Source: CAYZTY01 sp964444665 (GTDB lineage Bacteria; Planctomycetota; Phycisphaerae; Sedimentisphaerales; CAYZTY01). Taken from it: DNA of 64,000 nt. The notes below the pieces were generated by a model. That model made no database searches and had not been told where the DNA came from. It saw only the letters and a list, made by a program, of their open reading frames with translations. Positions 16,032-24,062 of this stretch are shown in pieces. A program made the translations under genes and the position numbers. Numbering within the stretch: position 1 is the stretch's first letter; each line of letters opens with the position of its first letter. The stretch covers positions 1-64,000 of the forward strand of contig CAYUIE010000011.1 in assembly GCA_964444665.1 (NCBI GenBank), read 5' to 3'.

Positions 16032-17276
16032 ATGGCGATTATAGTACAGAAGTTCGGCGGGACCTCTGTTGCAAATGCGGATAAGATTCGTAATGCCGCT
16101 GCGCGTGTAGTCTCTATGGCCAGGAATGGCTACCAGGTAGTTGTTGTTGCCTCGGCCCGCGGCAAACAGACGGATGAACTCATTTCAGATGCGCTGGAGG
16201 TGAACCCCAACCCGCCGCAACGTGAAATGGACCAGCTGCTTAGCACGGGCGAACAGCAAAGCGTCTCGCTGCTGGCTATGGCAATCAATGCGCTGGGACA
16301 TCCGGCAATAAGTTTCACCGGCGCCCAGATACGAATGATAACGGACAGTGCGCATACTAAGGCGCGAATAATAAGTATCGGGACCGAGCGGATTATAAGA
16401 GAGCTTGAGAGTGGCAAAATCGTTGTGGTAGCAGGTTTCCAGGGCATAGACGAAAATGAAAACATAACGACGCTTGGAAGAGGCGGCTCAGATACAAGCG
16501 CAGTAGCTTTGGCATCGGCGCTTAAGGCCAAAGAGTGTGAAATCTATACGGATGTGGACGGCATCTTTACAACGGACCCTCGAATCTATGAAAAAGCCGC
16601 CAAGATAGACGAAATCACTTATGATGAGATGCTGGAGCTGGCCAGCCTGGGTGCGGGAGTGATGCACGGCCGGTCGATTCAGTTCGGTAAGAGATACGAT
16701 GTTCAAATTCACGTAAGAAACAGTAACGGGGATAAAAAAGGGACTATAATTACTCATGAGGTGCCGCAAATGGAAGGTATTTCAGTTTCGGGAGCAACGG
16801 TACAGGAGAACCTGGCGCAAATCGGGCTTGTGGACGTCGATAACAAACCCGGTAACGCCGCGAAGATATTCGCACGTCTGGCAAACGCCAAGGTTGTGAT
16901 AAATGATATTGTCCAGACGGAACGGAGTTCAGAAAAGGCGAATATTTCATTCACAATCAGAAAGTCGGACCTGGCAGATGCACAGAAAGCCATCAAGGAA
17001 ATAAAAAACGAGGTGAATTGCGAAAACGTCTTTATCCGTGAGGACATTGCCGAGGTATCGGTTGTAGGGGTGGGGATGAGGACGCACTACGGTGTCGCGG
17101 ATAAAATGTTCGGTGCACTCGCCAAAGCCCGGGTAAATATCGATTCAATTACCACCAGCGAGATTCGAATAAGCTGTATCGTGGCGAAGGAAGAGGCCGA
17201 AAAGGCGCTGCGAGCGGTGAGTGACGCCTTCGAGCTGGATAAGACCGTCGAGGAAAGGTCGAAACCCAACGAGTAA
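16032..17276 (+). CDS. lysC: Aspartate kinase
   Basis: Phosphorylates aspartate, the committed step to lysine, threonine and methionine. The amino-acid-kinase domain opens with IVQKFGGTSVANADKI and has FQGIDENENITTLGRGGSDTSA and YTDVDGIFTTDPRI (substrate/ATP sites). Two C-terminal ACT domains follow from about residue 265 (GLVDVDNKPGNAAKIF and VSVVGVGMRTHYGVADKMF), so allosteric inhibition by lysine and/or threonine is expected. The 414 residues are normal for a monofunctional enzyme. It follows the ApgM-like gene by 18 bp in one operon with hom. Confidence 0.95.
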   Translation: MAIIVQKFGGTSVANADKIRNAAARVVSMARNGYQVVVVASARGKQTDELISDALEVNPNPPQREMDQLLSTGEQQSVSLLAMAINALGHPAISFTGAQIRMITDSAHTKARIISIGTERIIRELESGKIVVVAGFQGIDENENITTLGRGGSDTSAVALASALKAKECEIYTDVDGIFTTDPRIYEKAAKIDEITYDEMLELASLGAGVMHGRSIQFGKRYDVQIHVRNSNGDKKGTIITHEVPQMEGISVSGATVQENLAQIGLVDVDNKPGNAAKIFARLANAKVVINDIVQTERSSEKANISFTIRKSDLADAQKAIKEIKNEVNCENVFIREDIAEVSVVGVGMRTHYGVADKMFGALAKARVNIDSITTSEIRISCIVAKEEAEKALRAVSDAFELDKTVEERSKPNE

Positions 17277-17387
17277 GAACGAGCATAGCTAAGAAGTAAA
17301 TATATCTACCTTGCTTTATAGTTTTTGCGTTTCCCTTTCATTTTCGAGAGCGATATTTTGCGCGATAAACCACATAGGCAACATGCA

Positions 17388-18002
17388 ATGAGCAGACGCG
17401 CTCGCGGCATTATCATCTTTCTATGCATACTGGCTGCAGGCATTGTGGTATTGCTTGACCAGGCCTGCATCAACCAAAGAAGCAGACCTGTATCGGCCGG
17501 GCAGGTTGGCACTTATGATTTCGACAGATATCACGCTAAGTCTTTTACGGTTGTAAAGGTGGTCGATGGCGATACCATTGATATAGATGTGCCTGATGCA
17601 GATAAGAAGCATACGAGAATAAGGCTTTGGGGGATTGATACGCCGGAGACAAAACATCCTGAAGTTGGCGTTATGTATTTTGGGCCCGAGGCCGCCGAAT
17701 TCGCAACTAAATTAGCATTGGGAAAGCAGGTTGCCGTTTATCTTGAAGAACATCGAACGAGGGGTAAATTCGGCAGATTGCTGGCTTATGTGCAGCTACC
17801 CGACGGCAGGTTTTTGAATGAGGTTTTGCTTTCTGAAGGATTTGCCTATGCTGATTTGCGGTTTCGGCACAGTTTCTACAACAAATATCAGCATTTAGAG
17901 GCCGTCGCACGCAGCCAAAAAAAGGGGCTGTGGAAAAAGGTAAAGCGCAAAGACTTACCCAAATGGCTGAAAAGAATGAAACCAAAACTGCTAAACAAAT
18001 AA
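17388..18002 (+). CDS. Staphylococcal-type thermonuclease family protein, membrane-anchored or exported
   Basis: A nuclease of the SNase fold. An N-terminal hydrophobic helix (GIIIFLCILAAGIVVLL) points to export or membrane anchoring. The domain shows VVKVVDGDTIDI (calcium-binding Asp), IRLWGIDTPET with the catalytic Arg, and RTRGKFGRLLAYV with the second conserved Arg, and ends LRFRHSFYNKYQHLEAVARSQKKGLW. I choose the ATG at 17388, directly before the basic and hydrophobic N-terminus, over the upstream TTG at 17325. Metal-dependent cleavage of DNA/RNA is expected. The gene follows lysC but is probably independent. Confidence 0.82.
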   Translation: MSRRARGIIIFLCILAAGIVVLLDQACINQRSRPVSAGQVGTYDFDRYHAKSFTVVKVVDGDTIDIDVPDADKKHTRIRLWGIDTPETKHPEVGVMYFGPEAAEFATKLALGKQVAVYLEEHRTRGKFGRLLAYVQLPDGRFLNEVLLSEGFAYADLRFRHSFYNKYQHLEAVARSQKKGLWKKVKRKDLPKWLKRMKPKLLNK

Positions 18003-18042
18003 TCTCGGCCACAGGTAACACAGAGAAATAATCAATACTTGT

Positions 18043-18066
18043 CCCCCCCACCACTGGGGTGGGGGC
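18043..18066. repeat. G-rich REP-like palindrome upstream of the RAYT gene
   Basis: CCCCCACC and GGGTGGGGG arms around ACTG, followed by CTATATA. The same arms recur in three copies behind the transposase gene; the first downstream copy also carries the TATATAG flank, in mirror orientation. Confidence 0.65.
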
Positions 18067-18131
18067 TATATAAATTTACGAAAAGATAATTTGAATTGCA
18101 CAGTGTCTAAGTCATAAGTAACATCGAAGTT

Positions 18132-18581
18132 ATGGCAAAAACAGTAGGTTATATGGTTACCTGGACAACGTACGGCAGTTGGTTGCAGGGGGACAAACGA
18201 AGATACGTCAAAAATGGAAAGACATTGGAAGGCGACGAACACATTTATAGTTTGTGTAAAAAACTTCAAAAGTCGCCGGCAGTAAAATTAACATCAAAAG
18301 AAAAAACGGTTGTTCACCAGACAATCGTAGCAGAAGCCCGGAAAACGGGCTTACAGGTCGAGGCGTTAGCGGTTTGCAGTAATCATGTACATTTGGTAGC
18401 GAGGTGGTCATATCATCCTATAGGGGAAGTTGTAAGCAGGTATAAGAACGCGGCAATGTTCGCGCTTTACAACATTGGCAGGTCAGGGCGAATATGGACA
18501 AGAGGTTTTGACAGGAGGTTCTGTTTTACAGAAGTCGAACTCACCAGACGCATAAAATATGTAAAAAACCACAACGATTAA
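18132..18581 (+). mobile_element. REP-associated tyrosine transposase (RAYT, Y1/IS200-like)
   Basis: A 149-residue HUH-type Y1 transposase. The WTTYGSWLQGD opening is typical of RAYT proteins. The metal-binding HUH motif is NHVHLVARW and the catalytic tyrosine is in GEVVSRYKNAAMF. The end RIKYVKNHND is a little short against the family and could be truncated. G-rich palindromes lie on both sides: one 66 bp before the start, three within 110 bp after the stop. RAYTs are single-copy, domesticated transposases thought to spread REP palindromes around the genome. It borders the IetAS-type module. Confidence 0.85.
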
Positions 18582-18595
18582 CCTCCTATATATAG

Positions 18596-18685
18596 CCCCC
18601 ACCCCTGTGGTGGGGGGAATTGTTTTTATTATTACCCCCTGCGGTGGGGGGAAATTTTTTAAATTACCACCCCTGTGGTGGGGGG
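18596..18685. repeat. Three tandem REP-like palindromes
   Basis: Copies at 18596-18617, 18634-18651 and 18666-18685 share a core C-rich arm, TGTGG or TGCGG, and TGGGGGGAAATT. They are separated by A+T-rich spacers. The first is the inverted counterpart of the palindrome upstream of the transposase gene. Confidence 0.7.
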
Positions 18686-18716
18686 AAATTACTTATTGTT
18701 TAGCCGTCGCCTGCTT

Positions 18717-18736
18717 GCCCTGAGCGTGTCGAAGGG
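18717..18736. repeat. Short palindromic repeat, CCCTGAG...GAAGGG type
   Basis: GCCCTGAGCGTGTCGAAGGG resembles an imperfect palindrome widely dispersed in bacterial intergenic regions. It lies just outside the REP array. Confidence 0.4.
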
Positions 18737-18788
18737 TCGAATGGGTCTATCACAAAAAAGCACCTTTTTTAGGCCACCCTTTCTCCTA

Positions 18789-18816
18789 TTGAAATCCGAA
18801 CTCTATCCCATATAAT
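18789..18816 (+). promoter_or_regulatory. Good promoter with no gene, facing the end of the protease gene
   Basis: TTGAAA, 16 bp, TATAAT. Transcription from about 18823 would run through a gene-free stretch and then antisense into the protease gene, whose 3' end is at 19040. The region 18690-19040 otherwise contains an AAGGAATTCCTT palindrome at 18830-18841 and no supportable gene. Confidence 0.45.
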
Positions 18817-19039
18817 CTCCCTAAAGTGTAAGGAATTCCTTGCGTTGACGAGGATTGAGGTTTTGTTTCGTAATGCGTATTGCGTATGTCGTTAGCGGAG
18901 GTCTGCGGGGCTGTTTTTGATTTGACGGATTAGGAAATTTTGGTTTCGCCAGACGGCGCGGTTCCGTTTTTCAGGAGAAAAAACACAGAATATTCTAGTT
19001 TGCGCAGGAAGGATGCCGGACTATGCCCTGGTGGTTCCA

Positions 19040-21316
19040 TCAAGAAGTGAATCCTACGCTAACACGTATTCGTTCCTCTACTTGCAGATCTTGGGTTATC
19101 CACCCAATTTGGCGCATTTTGGCGACGGTCTGATCGTATACGGGGGCTGTTTTATTGGGGTCTCGCATTGTTACAATTAGAGCAACTTTCTGTGGTTCAG
19201 GTTTACTGAATTTGTAATTATGGCGTTCTAAAAGACGTAGCTGAAGATTCCATACTTTCCCCTTAACTCCTTTTGTGATAAGGCGTCTATACACTTTTAA
19301 AGGTGACCACTTGAAGCCATGCCTAATTTGATAATGTTCATATAACTCTGAGAGGTCTTCATCTTTGGGCGAAGGCCAGATTTTTAAATTTTGTTTATGT
19401 GGTTTATTGTCCTTTCCTATTTGACATGTGCCAAGAGAAGCACTGACATTTATCCTACAATATTCTGAGCCTGCACTTGGGTCTAGTGGAGGGTTATATG
19501 CGAGGGTCATAACGATTTCACCTGTTACCTTATCATTTTGGTTGAAGAGACACGGTGGAATTGGAAACGGATATTTTTCAAACGTGAGTCCTGGCTGAAG
19601 TTCAGGCTCAAAGACCAGAGTTACTTCCCAGGGTGAGCAGGTAAGTATTGAAGTCAAATCACCAGGAATACCAAAGCCTTTGTATCGAAGTTCCGTGGGC
19701 GTTAGGTCCGGTGTGTTGATAACAGCCGAATGAACAGCCAAAGCTCGTACCAAGCAGGGATTTACCGGTGAATTGATAGCTGCTTCTATATTTGCCAATA
19801 TTGCTGTAACAAGTGGGGTTGAAAAGCTTGTCCCTATCCACTCTGCAATACCTTTCTGTCCATTCAAAGATCGTACACCGATTTGAGTATAATCCAAATC
19901 TGGTTTACAGTTACCGCCATAGTGAGTTAGTTCTGGTTTAGGCAAGAAAGCGGTGCCAGGGCCACGCCGTGAGAATGGAGAGGGTTGTTCTCTTTTAACT
20001 CGGGCTCCCGGCCGATCAAGATGTGCCAGAGAACCAATGGTCACGCCACGCACAGACTCTGCAGGAGAAAAAATGCGATCTGCTTCTCCAAGGTCTTCAG
20101 GAAACCACCCCCGGAGTGGGGGATTGGTGTAATTGCCCGCTGAAATCACAAAGGTGACTTTGTATTTATCTTGGAGAGCATCTAATGCTATCGCAAAAGG
20201 AGAAAATGTATCATCATCAACAGAGTCAATATTCAATGAAAGGTTCCAGAATTCAACTTCGGGATGCTTTGGGAGTACTTCCTCTAAGATAGTCAGAAGT
20301 TCATATTCAGGGATACGACCACCTTTTGGTACAGCCATGACGTCGATAAGTTTCGCTGGGCAATAGGGGAACCTGTCATCATTAAGTTGCCTCCCATAGA
20401 TTGCAAGTCCAGCAACAAAACTACCATGATTGTAATCTGCATCACTGTGCGGAACATAAACATGGCGTTTAACAACCCATGGGGAGAGAATGGAATCATT
20501 TGGGTTGATACCGGTATCCACAATGCCTATCACAGGATAATTAAATTTAGCATCCGGTTTTTTGAAATGTTTTGGATCAGCAACTGCGACAGGAATAGAA
20601 GCAGTTTTTAGTAAATCGAAATGTGGAAAAGTATCCAGACTCTGTGTTCCTGCGAAACGTGCCAACTTATCAATATGATTAGGTAGTACATTCGTAAGTT
20701 TGAATATTTTCATATTTTTTGCATAAGAGATCTCCTGAGGAGCGGGCAAATTCAAATTTACAACGATTTTTTTAAACTTTTGAAAAAGAACTCTATCCAC
20801 GGATGGAGAATTGTGTGTAAAGAGACGTAGTCTCAACTCACGAACTTTTTGGAGATTATCGGGGTCAATATAACCGATGGCGTCTTTTGCTGTGAATGGT
20901 TCAATCCTTTTGATTGTAGAGATATTTGCCATTGCAGTGTGGCTTAGATCGGTGAGTATCTTCTGTCTGAGATTACACAAATCATTTTGCGTAACACTCA
21001 CAAGAAGCTCTCCAAAGTCTATGCAGCCAATAATGGGACAGGTCTTAGGCGCAAAAAGGCCTGACGGACGGTGTGATTTGGCTAATGCGTCTTTTTTTAA
21101 TATCACTTTTGCAACAGCAGGCAAATGAGGTTCTTTTTTGAACCAGTTGTCAAAATAGTGTTCAACGGAATGGAGTTGTTGAACGTTTCTTTCACGAATT
21201 TCGGGCGTCACGGAGTTGTCGAATATTTTTCTTGCTGCCCCTCCTGGTTCAGGTCTGCTGAAATCTTTTTTAGAATATTCGACAATTTTAATTGGCAAGC
21301 GAAGATTCTCGTTCAT
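19040..21316 (-). CDS. Subtilisin-like serine protease (S8), IetS-like effector
   Basis: A 758-residue S8 peptidase without a signal peptide, so probably cytoplasmic. An N-terminal region of about 250 residues precedes the catalytic domain. The triad is complete: Asp in PVIGIVDTGI (about 267), His in YNHGSFVAGL (about 297), Ser in GTSFSTPL (about 497), with the oxyanion Asn in ISAGNY (about 395). The C-terminal 230 residues look beta-rich. It follows the AAA+ gene by one base, with GGGAGA supplied from inside that gene, so the two are coupled. This pairing is that of ietAS of Agrobacterium Ti plasmids, a plasmid-stabilising toxin-antitoxin with the protease as toxin, and of related antiviral modules. 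Confidence 0.85.
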   Translation of the reverse strand: MNENLRLPIKIVEYSKKDFSRPEPGGAARKIFDNSVTPEIRERNVQQLHSVEHYFDNWFKKEPHLPAVAKVILKKDALAKSHRPSGLFAPKTCPIIGCIDFGELLVSVTQNDLCNLRQKILTDLSHTAMANISTIKRIEPFTAKDAIGYIDPDNLQKVRELRLRLFTHNSPSVDRVLFQKFKKIVVNLNLPAPQEISYAKNMKIFKLTNVLPNHIDKLARFAGTQSLDTFPHFDLLKTASIPVAVADPKHFKKPDAKFNYPVIGIVDTGINPNDSILSPWVVKRHVYVPHSDADYNHGSFVAGLAIYGRQLNDDRFPYCPAKLIDVMAVPKGGRIPEYELLTILEEVLPKHPEVEFWNLSLNIDSVDDDTFSPFAIALDALQDKYKVTFVISAGNYTNPPLRGWFPEDLGEADRIFSPAESVRGVTIGSLAHLDRPGARVKREQPSPFSRRGPGTAFLPKPELTHYGGNCKPDLDYTQIGVRSLNGQKGIAEWIGTSFSTPLVTAILANIEAAINSPVNPCLVRALAVHSAVINTPDLTPTELRYKGFGIPGDLTSILTCSPWEVTLVFEPELQPGLTFEKYPFPIPPCLFNQNDKVTGEIVMTLAYNPPLDPSAGSEYCRINVSASLGTCQIGKDNKPHKQNLKIWPSPKDEDLSELYEHYQIRHGFKWSPLKVYRRLITKGVKGKVWNLQLRLLERHNYKFSKPEPQKVALIVTMRDPNKTAPVYDQTVAKMRQIGWITQDLQVEERIRVSVGFTS

Positions 21317-21317
21317 T

Positions 21318-22436
21318 TTATTCTCCCTTACTGTTCAGAATATAATGTACTTTGCCAACAGAGACATTGAAGAGTTTTGCTAATCGTCGATAGGTGAAAA
21401 CTTTGGGATCAATTTGGCGAGTCTTGTGAATCTGATCTTCGATTGTAGATTTGCTATTTTCCTTCTTGTCTAAGTGCAAATGTAGAAGGTTCGGAATGAT
21501 ATTATTGAAAATAACAGAATGTTTATTTAAAAGAATAGCTTCGCGTTTTGAATCTTCACAAATTTGGCGGATATCAGCCCCTGTAAGGCCCTCTGAGACA
21601 GGAGCAAGGAGGTTACAGGTATCAGGAGAAGTGAATTCGCCGAGAAAATACTCGAATAGACTGCGACGCACAGTTGCAGTTGGCTTTTTGATATGAGCTT
21701 TATATGCAAAACGGCGCCAAATGGCTGGGTCTAACAAGTGTTCATGGTTAGTTGCTGCAAGAAGAATAGTGTTATTTCCCAAAGCATCTATATTTTGAAG
21801 AAGGCTAACAACTACACGTTTAAGCTCACCTAACTCGTGTTGGTCATCACGGAGTTTGGCTACTGCGTCAAACTCATCCAAGAACAAAATACAAGGGCGA
21901 TGCGTTGCATGTTCAAAGAGAACGCGAAGGTTTTTAGCTGTGTTGCCAAGATAAGATGAAATCAGCCCATCGGTTCTTGCTGTTAGTAATGGAAGTTTCA
22001 ATCTAGCTGCTATGTAATGCCCAAGTACAGTTTTTCCGCATCCAGGAGGACCGTAAAGAAGCATGGATGGCGTGATGCCGACTCCTTCAGCAAGAAGTTT
22101 GTCAGCAGCTTTTAGGTGAGAAAGAAACTGCTCAACTAACCTGATAATATGGGATTCAAGAAAAACGTTGACTTTATCCAACGAGTAGAATTCTTCGTCA
22201 GCAAGGAACATTCGTGAATCAGTATCAACTGGAATTCTGCTGAGTTCATTAATACTACTTGCTGTGAGTTGGTTTGTTTTTGTGCTGTCGATAGCTTTTC
22301 GAATACGACCTGCCGCTTTGTTTTCACCTTTTGCATCAAGTTTGTCAGCGAGAAGTTTCGCATAAGAAATAACCTTTTTGTTGTTTAAGCTTAGAGCTCC
22401 GTCAAGGATTCTTAGTATTTCCAGTAGATAATCCAT
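21318..22436 (-). CDS. AAA+ ATPase, IetA-like, with C-terminal helix-turn-helix
   Basis: A 372-residue AAA+ protein. Residues 1-105 are helical. Walker A is GPPGCGKT (about 129-136), Walker B ILFLDEFD (about 183-190), and the sensor-1 Asn is in LLAATNHEHLLDPAIWRRF with the arginine-finger region behind. The last 28 residues (TYRRLAKLFNVSVGKVHYIL) read as a helix-turn-helix, suggesting DNA binding and autoregulation; the promoter is covered by repeated TGAACA boxes. In IetAS the ATPase is the antitoxin for the adjoining protease. Other roles (protease unfoldase or sensor) are possible. Confidence 0.85.
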   Translation of the reverse strand: MDYLLEILRILDGALSLNNKKVISYAKLLADKLDAKGENKAAGRIRKAIDSTKTNQLTASSINELSRIPVDTDSRMFLADEEFYSLDKVNVFLESHIIRLVEQFLSHLKAADKLLAEGVGITPSMLLYGPPGCGKTVLGHYIAARLKLPLLTARTDGLISSYLGNTAKNLRVLFEHATHRPCILFLDEFDAVAKLRDDQHELGELKRVVVSLLQNIDALGNNTILLAATNHEHLLDPAIWRRFAYKAHIKKPTATVRRSLFEYFLGEFTSPDTCNLLAPVSEGLTGADIRQICEDSKREAILLNKHSVIFNNIIPNLLHLHLDKKENSKSTIEDQIHKTRQIDPKVFTYRRLAKLFNVSVGKVHYILNSKGE

Positions 22437-22450
22437 ACCTGACCTTTACT

Positions 22451-22538
22451 TGAACACGGACGGTGAAATATTGAACAAAAGAATTATTATTGAATAAATA
22501 GCACTATTCTGTGAACAAGTCAAGTGTTTTTGTGAACA
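22451..22538. promoter_or_regulatory. Phased array of TGAACA boxes (candidate operators)
   Basis: Direct repeats TGAACA at 22451, 22472, 22512 and 22533, plus a degenerate TGAATA at 22491. Successive spacings are 21, 19, 21 and 21 bp, that is two helical turns each, so all boxes face the same side of the DNA. They cover the promoter of the AAA+/protease pair. Confidence 0.6.
22495..22523 (-). promoter_or_regulatory. Promoter of the IetAS-type operon
   Basis: Minus strand TTGACT, 17 bp, TATTTA. The start would lie near 22488, giving a leader of about 50 nt. TGAACA boxes lie inside the spacer and on both sides, as expected for repression. Confidence 0.55.
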
Positions 22539-22653
22539 TTATTCATTTTTTTTGTAAATCTGCTCTAACTACAGAAATTACAAGAACATATGCACATAAA
22601 AAATTTTGCCAAGTTGGTTGGAATAGTCACTTATAGCCGAAAAACCAACCAAA

Positions 22654-22668
22654 TCCGCCTTCGGCGGA
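22654..22668. repeat. TCCGCC/GGCGGA hairpin after the response-regulator gene
   Basis: A perfect 6-bp stem with a 3-nt loop, 33 bp beyond the stop codon of the NtrC-type gene, on the minus strand followed by a T-rich stretch. It could be a weak terminator; the same hairpin is a common dispersed repeat in many genomes. Confidence 0.4.
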
Positions 22669-22700
22669 CTCAACTGGCAAGTCACGGGGCACGGGTCACG

Positions 22701-24050
22701 CTAAAGATTGTATTCTTTTATTTTCCTATACAGCGTTCTTTCGCCGATACCGAGGATTTTGGCAGCCTTTTCCCGGTTGCCCTCCACCTTGGCGAGTGTG
22801 TCTGCAATGGCCTGCTTCTCAAGCTCATCGAGAGTCAGGCCGCCCAAGTCGGTTGTGGCGCCGGCCAACTGGCGGATTGGATGTACCTCCGGCGGGATAT
22901 CCTGAACATCAAGCCGGCCTCTATCGCACATCACGGCCATCGTGCGGATGCAGTTTCTAAGCTGGCGTATATTGCCCGGCCAGGTGTAGCTGGTCAGGAT
23001 ATTCATAGCAGCCGGACTGATGGAAGTGATGGGCTTGTTTATCTCGGCAGCAGCTTCCTTCAGGAAATAATCAGCAAGCTCGGGTATGTCAACCGCCCTT
23101 TCGCGAAGAGGCGGCACAGAGACACTTACGCCTTTGATTCTGAAATACAGGTCCTGCCTGAACTTTTTTTCTTCTATAAGTTGAATCAAATCGTGATTAG
23201 TAGCACTGATAAGGCGTACATCGACGACAATGGGCTTACTGGCGCCGACGGGCACAACAAGGCCGTCTTCGAGAACACGCAGTAATTTGGCCTGCATCGA
23301 CATCGGCATATCACCGATTTCATCGAGGAAAAGTGTGCCGCCGTCTGCAACTTCGAACAGGCCTTTTCTATCGGCCGCGGCACCTGTGAAAGCACCCTTT
23401 ATGTGACCAAAGAGCTCACTTTCGAGTAGTGATTCGCTAAATCCCGCGCAATTTACCGGAACAAAAGTCCTGGAACGGCGGGGTGAATTGTTATGGATGG
23501 CTCTTGCTAAGAGTTCCTTGCCCGTGCCGGATTCACCTTCGATAAGAACGGTAATATTAGTGGGGCTGACACGGCGAAGAACGTCGAAAATGCCCTGCAT
23601 TGCTGGGCTGGAGCCGCGGACGGCATCAAAGATAAAATCTGTTTGGGCCTCAGACGCAACATTGCCATAAGCCGCGACGGCTCGGCGTGCCGCTCTGGTT
23701 ACCATTGCACGAAGCTGGTCGATATCTATAGGCTTAACAAGGTAATCGTAGGCGCCGCGCCTTATAGCCTCCTTGCAAGTCTCGATAGTAGCGTAGGCGG
23801 TTATCAGAATAACTTCGGTGGCCGGGTAGTGCTTCTTCACCTCATCGAGAATCCCCAGACCACTTACATCTGTATCTAATTTCAAGTCGGTTACGACAAC
23901 GTCAAATCGCTGTTTTCGCACTATCTCCAACGCATCATCGGCATTGTAGACGGCGATGGCCTTTGCAGAGGATTTTTCAAGGGCCTCGGCAATACCATCG
24001 GCATGTTCCGGCTCGTCATCAACCACCAGCACTACAATATCTTTACTCAC
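22701..24050 (-). CDS. Sigma-54-dependent response regulator, NtrC family
   Basis: A 449-residue three-domain regulator. The receiver (1-120) has VVDDE and phosphoacceptor Asp about 55 (VVVTDLKL). The AAA+ domain contains EGESGTGKE (Walker A), GAFTGA for sigma-54 contact, GGTLFLDEIGDMP (Walker B) and an arginine region near PPLRERAVDIPEL. A Fis-type helix-turn-helix ends the protein (VEGNREKAAKILGIGERTLYRKI). Start is a GTG with AAGG upstream. It lies 12 bp behind its likely partner kinase. Targets are unknown; a sigma-54 promoter was not found in the window. Confidence 0.93.
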   Translation of the reverse strand: MSKDIVVLVVDDEPEHADGIAEALEKSSAKAIAVYNADDALEIVRKQRFDVVVTDLKLDTDVSGLGILDEVKKHYPATEVILITAYATIETCKEAIRRGAYDYLVKPIDIDQLRAMVTRAARRAVAAYGNVASEAQTDFIFDAVRGSSPAMQGIFDVLRRVSPTNITVLIEGESGTGKELLARAIHNNSPRRSRTFVPVNCAGFSESLLESELFGHIKGAFTGAAADRKGLFEVADGGTLFLDEIGDMPMSMQAKLLRVLEDGLVVPVGASKPIVVDVRLISATNHDLIQLIEEKKFRQDLYFRIKGVSVSVPPLRERAVDIPELADYFLKEAAAEINKPITSISPAAMNILTSYTWPGNIRQLRNCIRTMAVMCDRGRLDVQDIPPEVHPIRQLAGATTDLGGLTLDELEKQAIADTLAKVEGNREKAAKILGIGERTLYRKIKEYNL

Positions 24051-24062
24051 GATATACCGGCC

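Noticed and set aside
22590..23285. Open frame on the plus strand opposite the NtrC-type gene
   Set aside because: Overlaps the AAA+ and Fis domains of the regulator on the other strand and shows no protein-like features.
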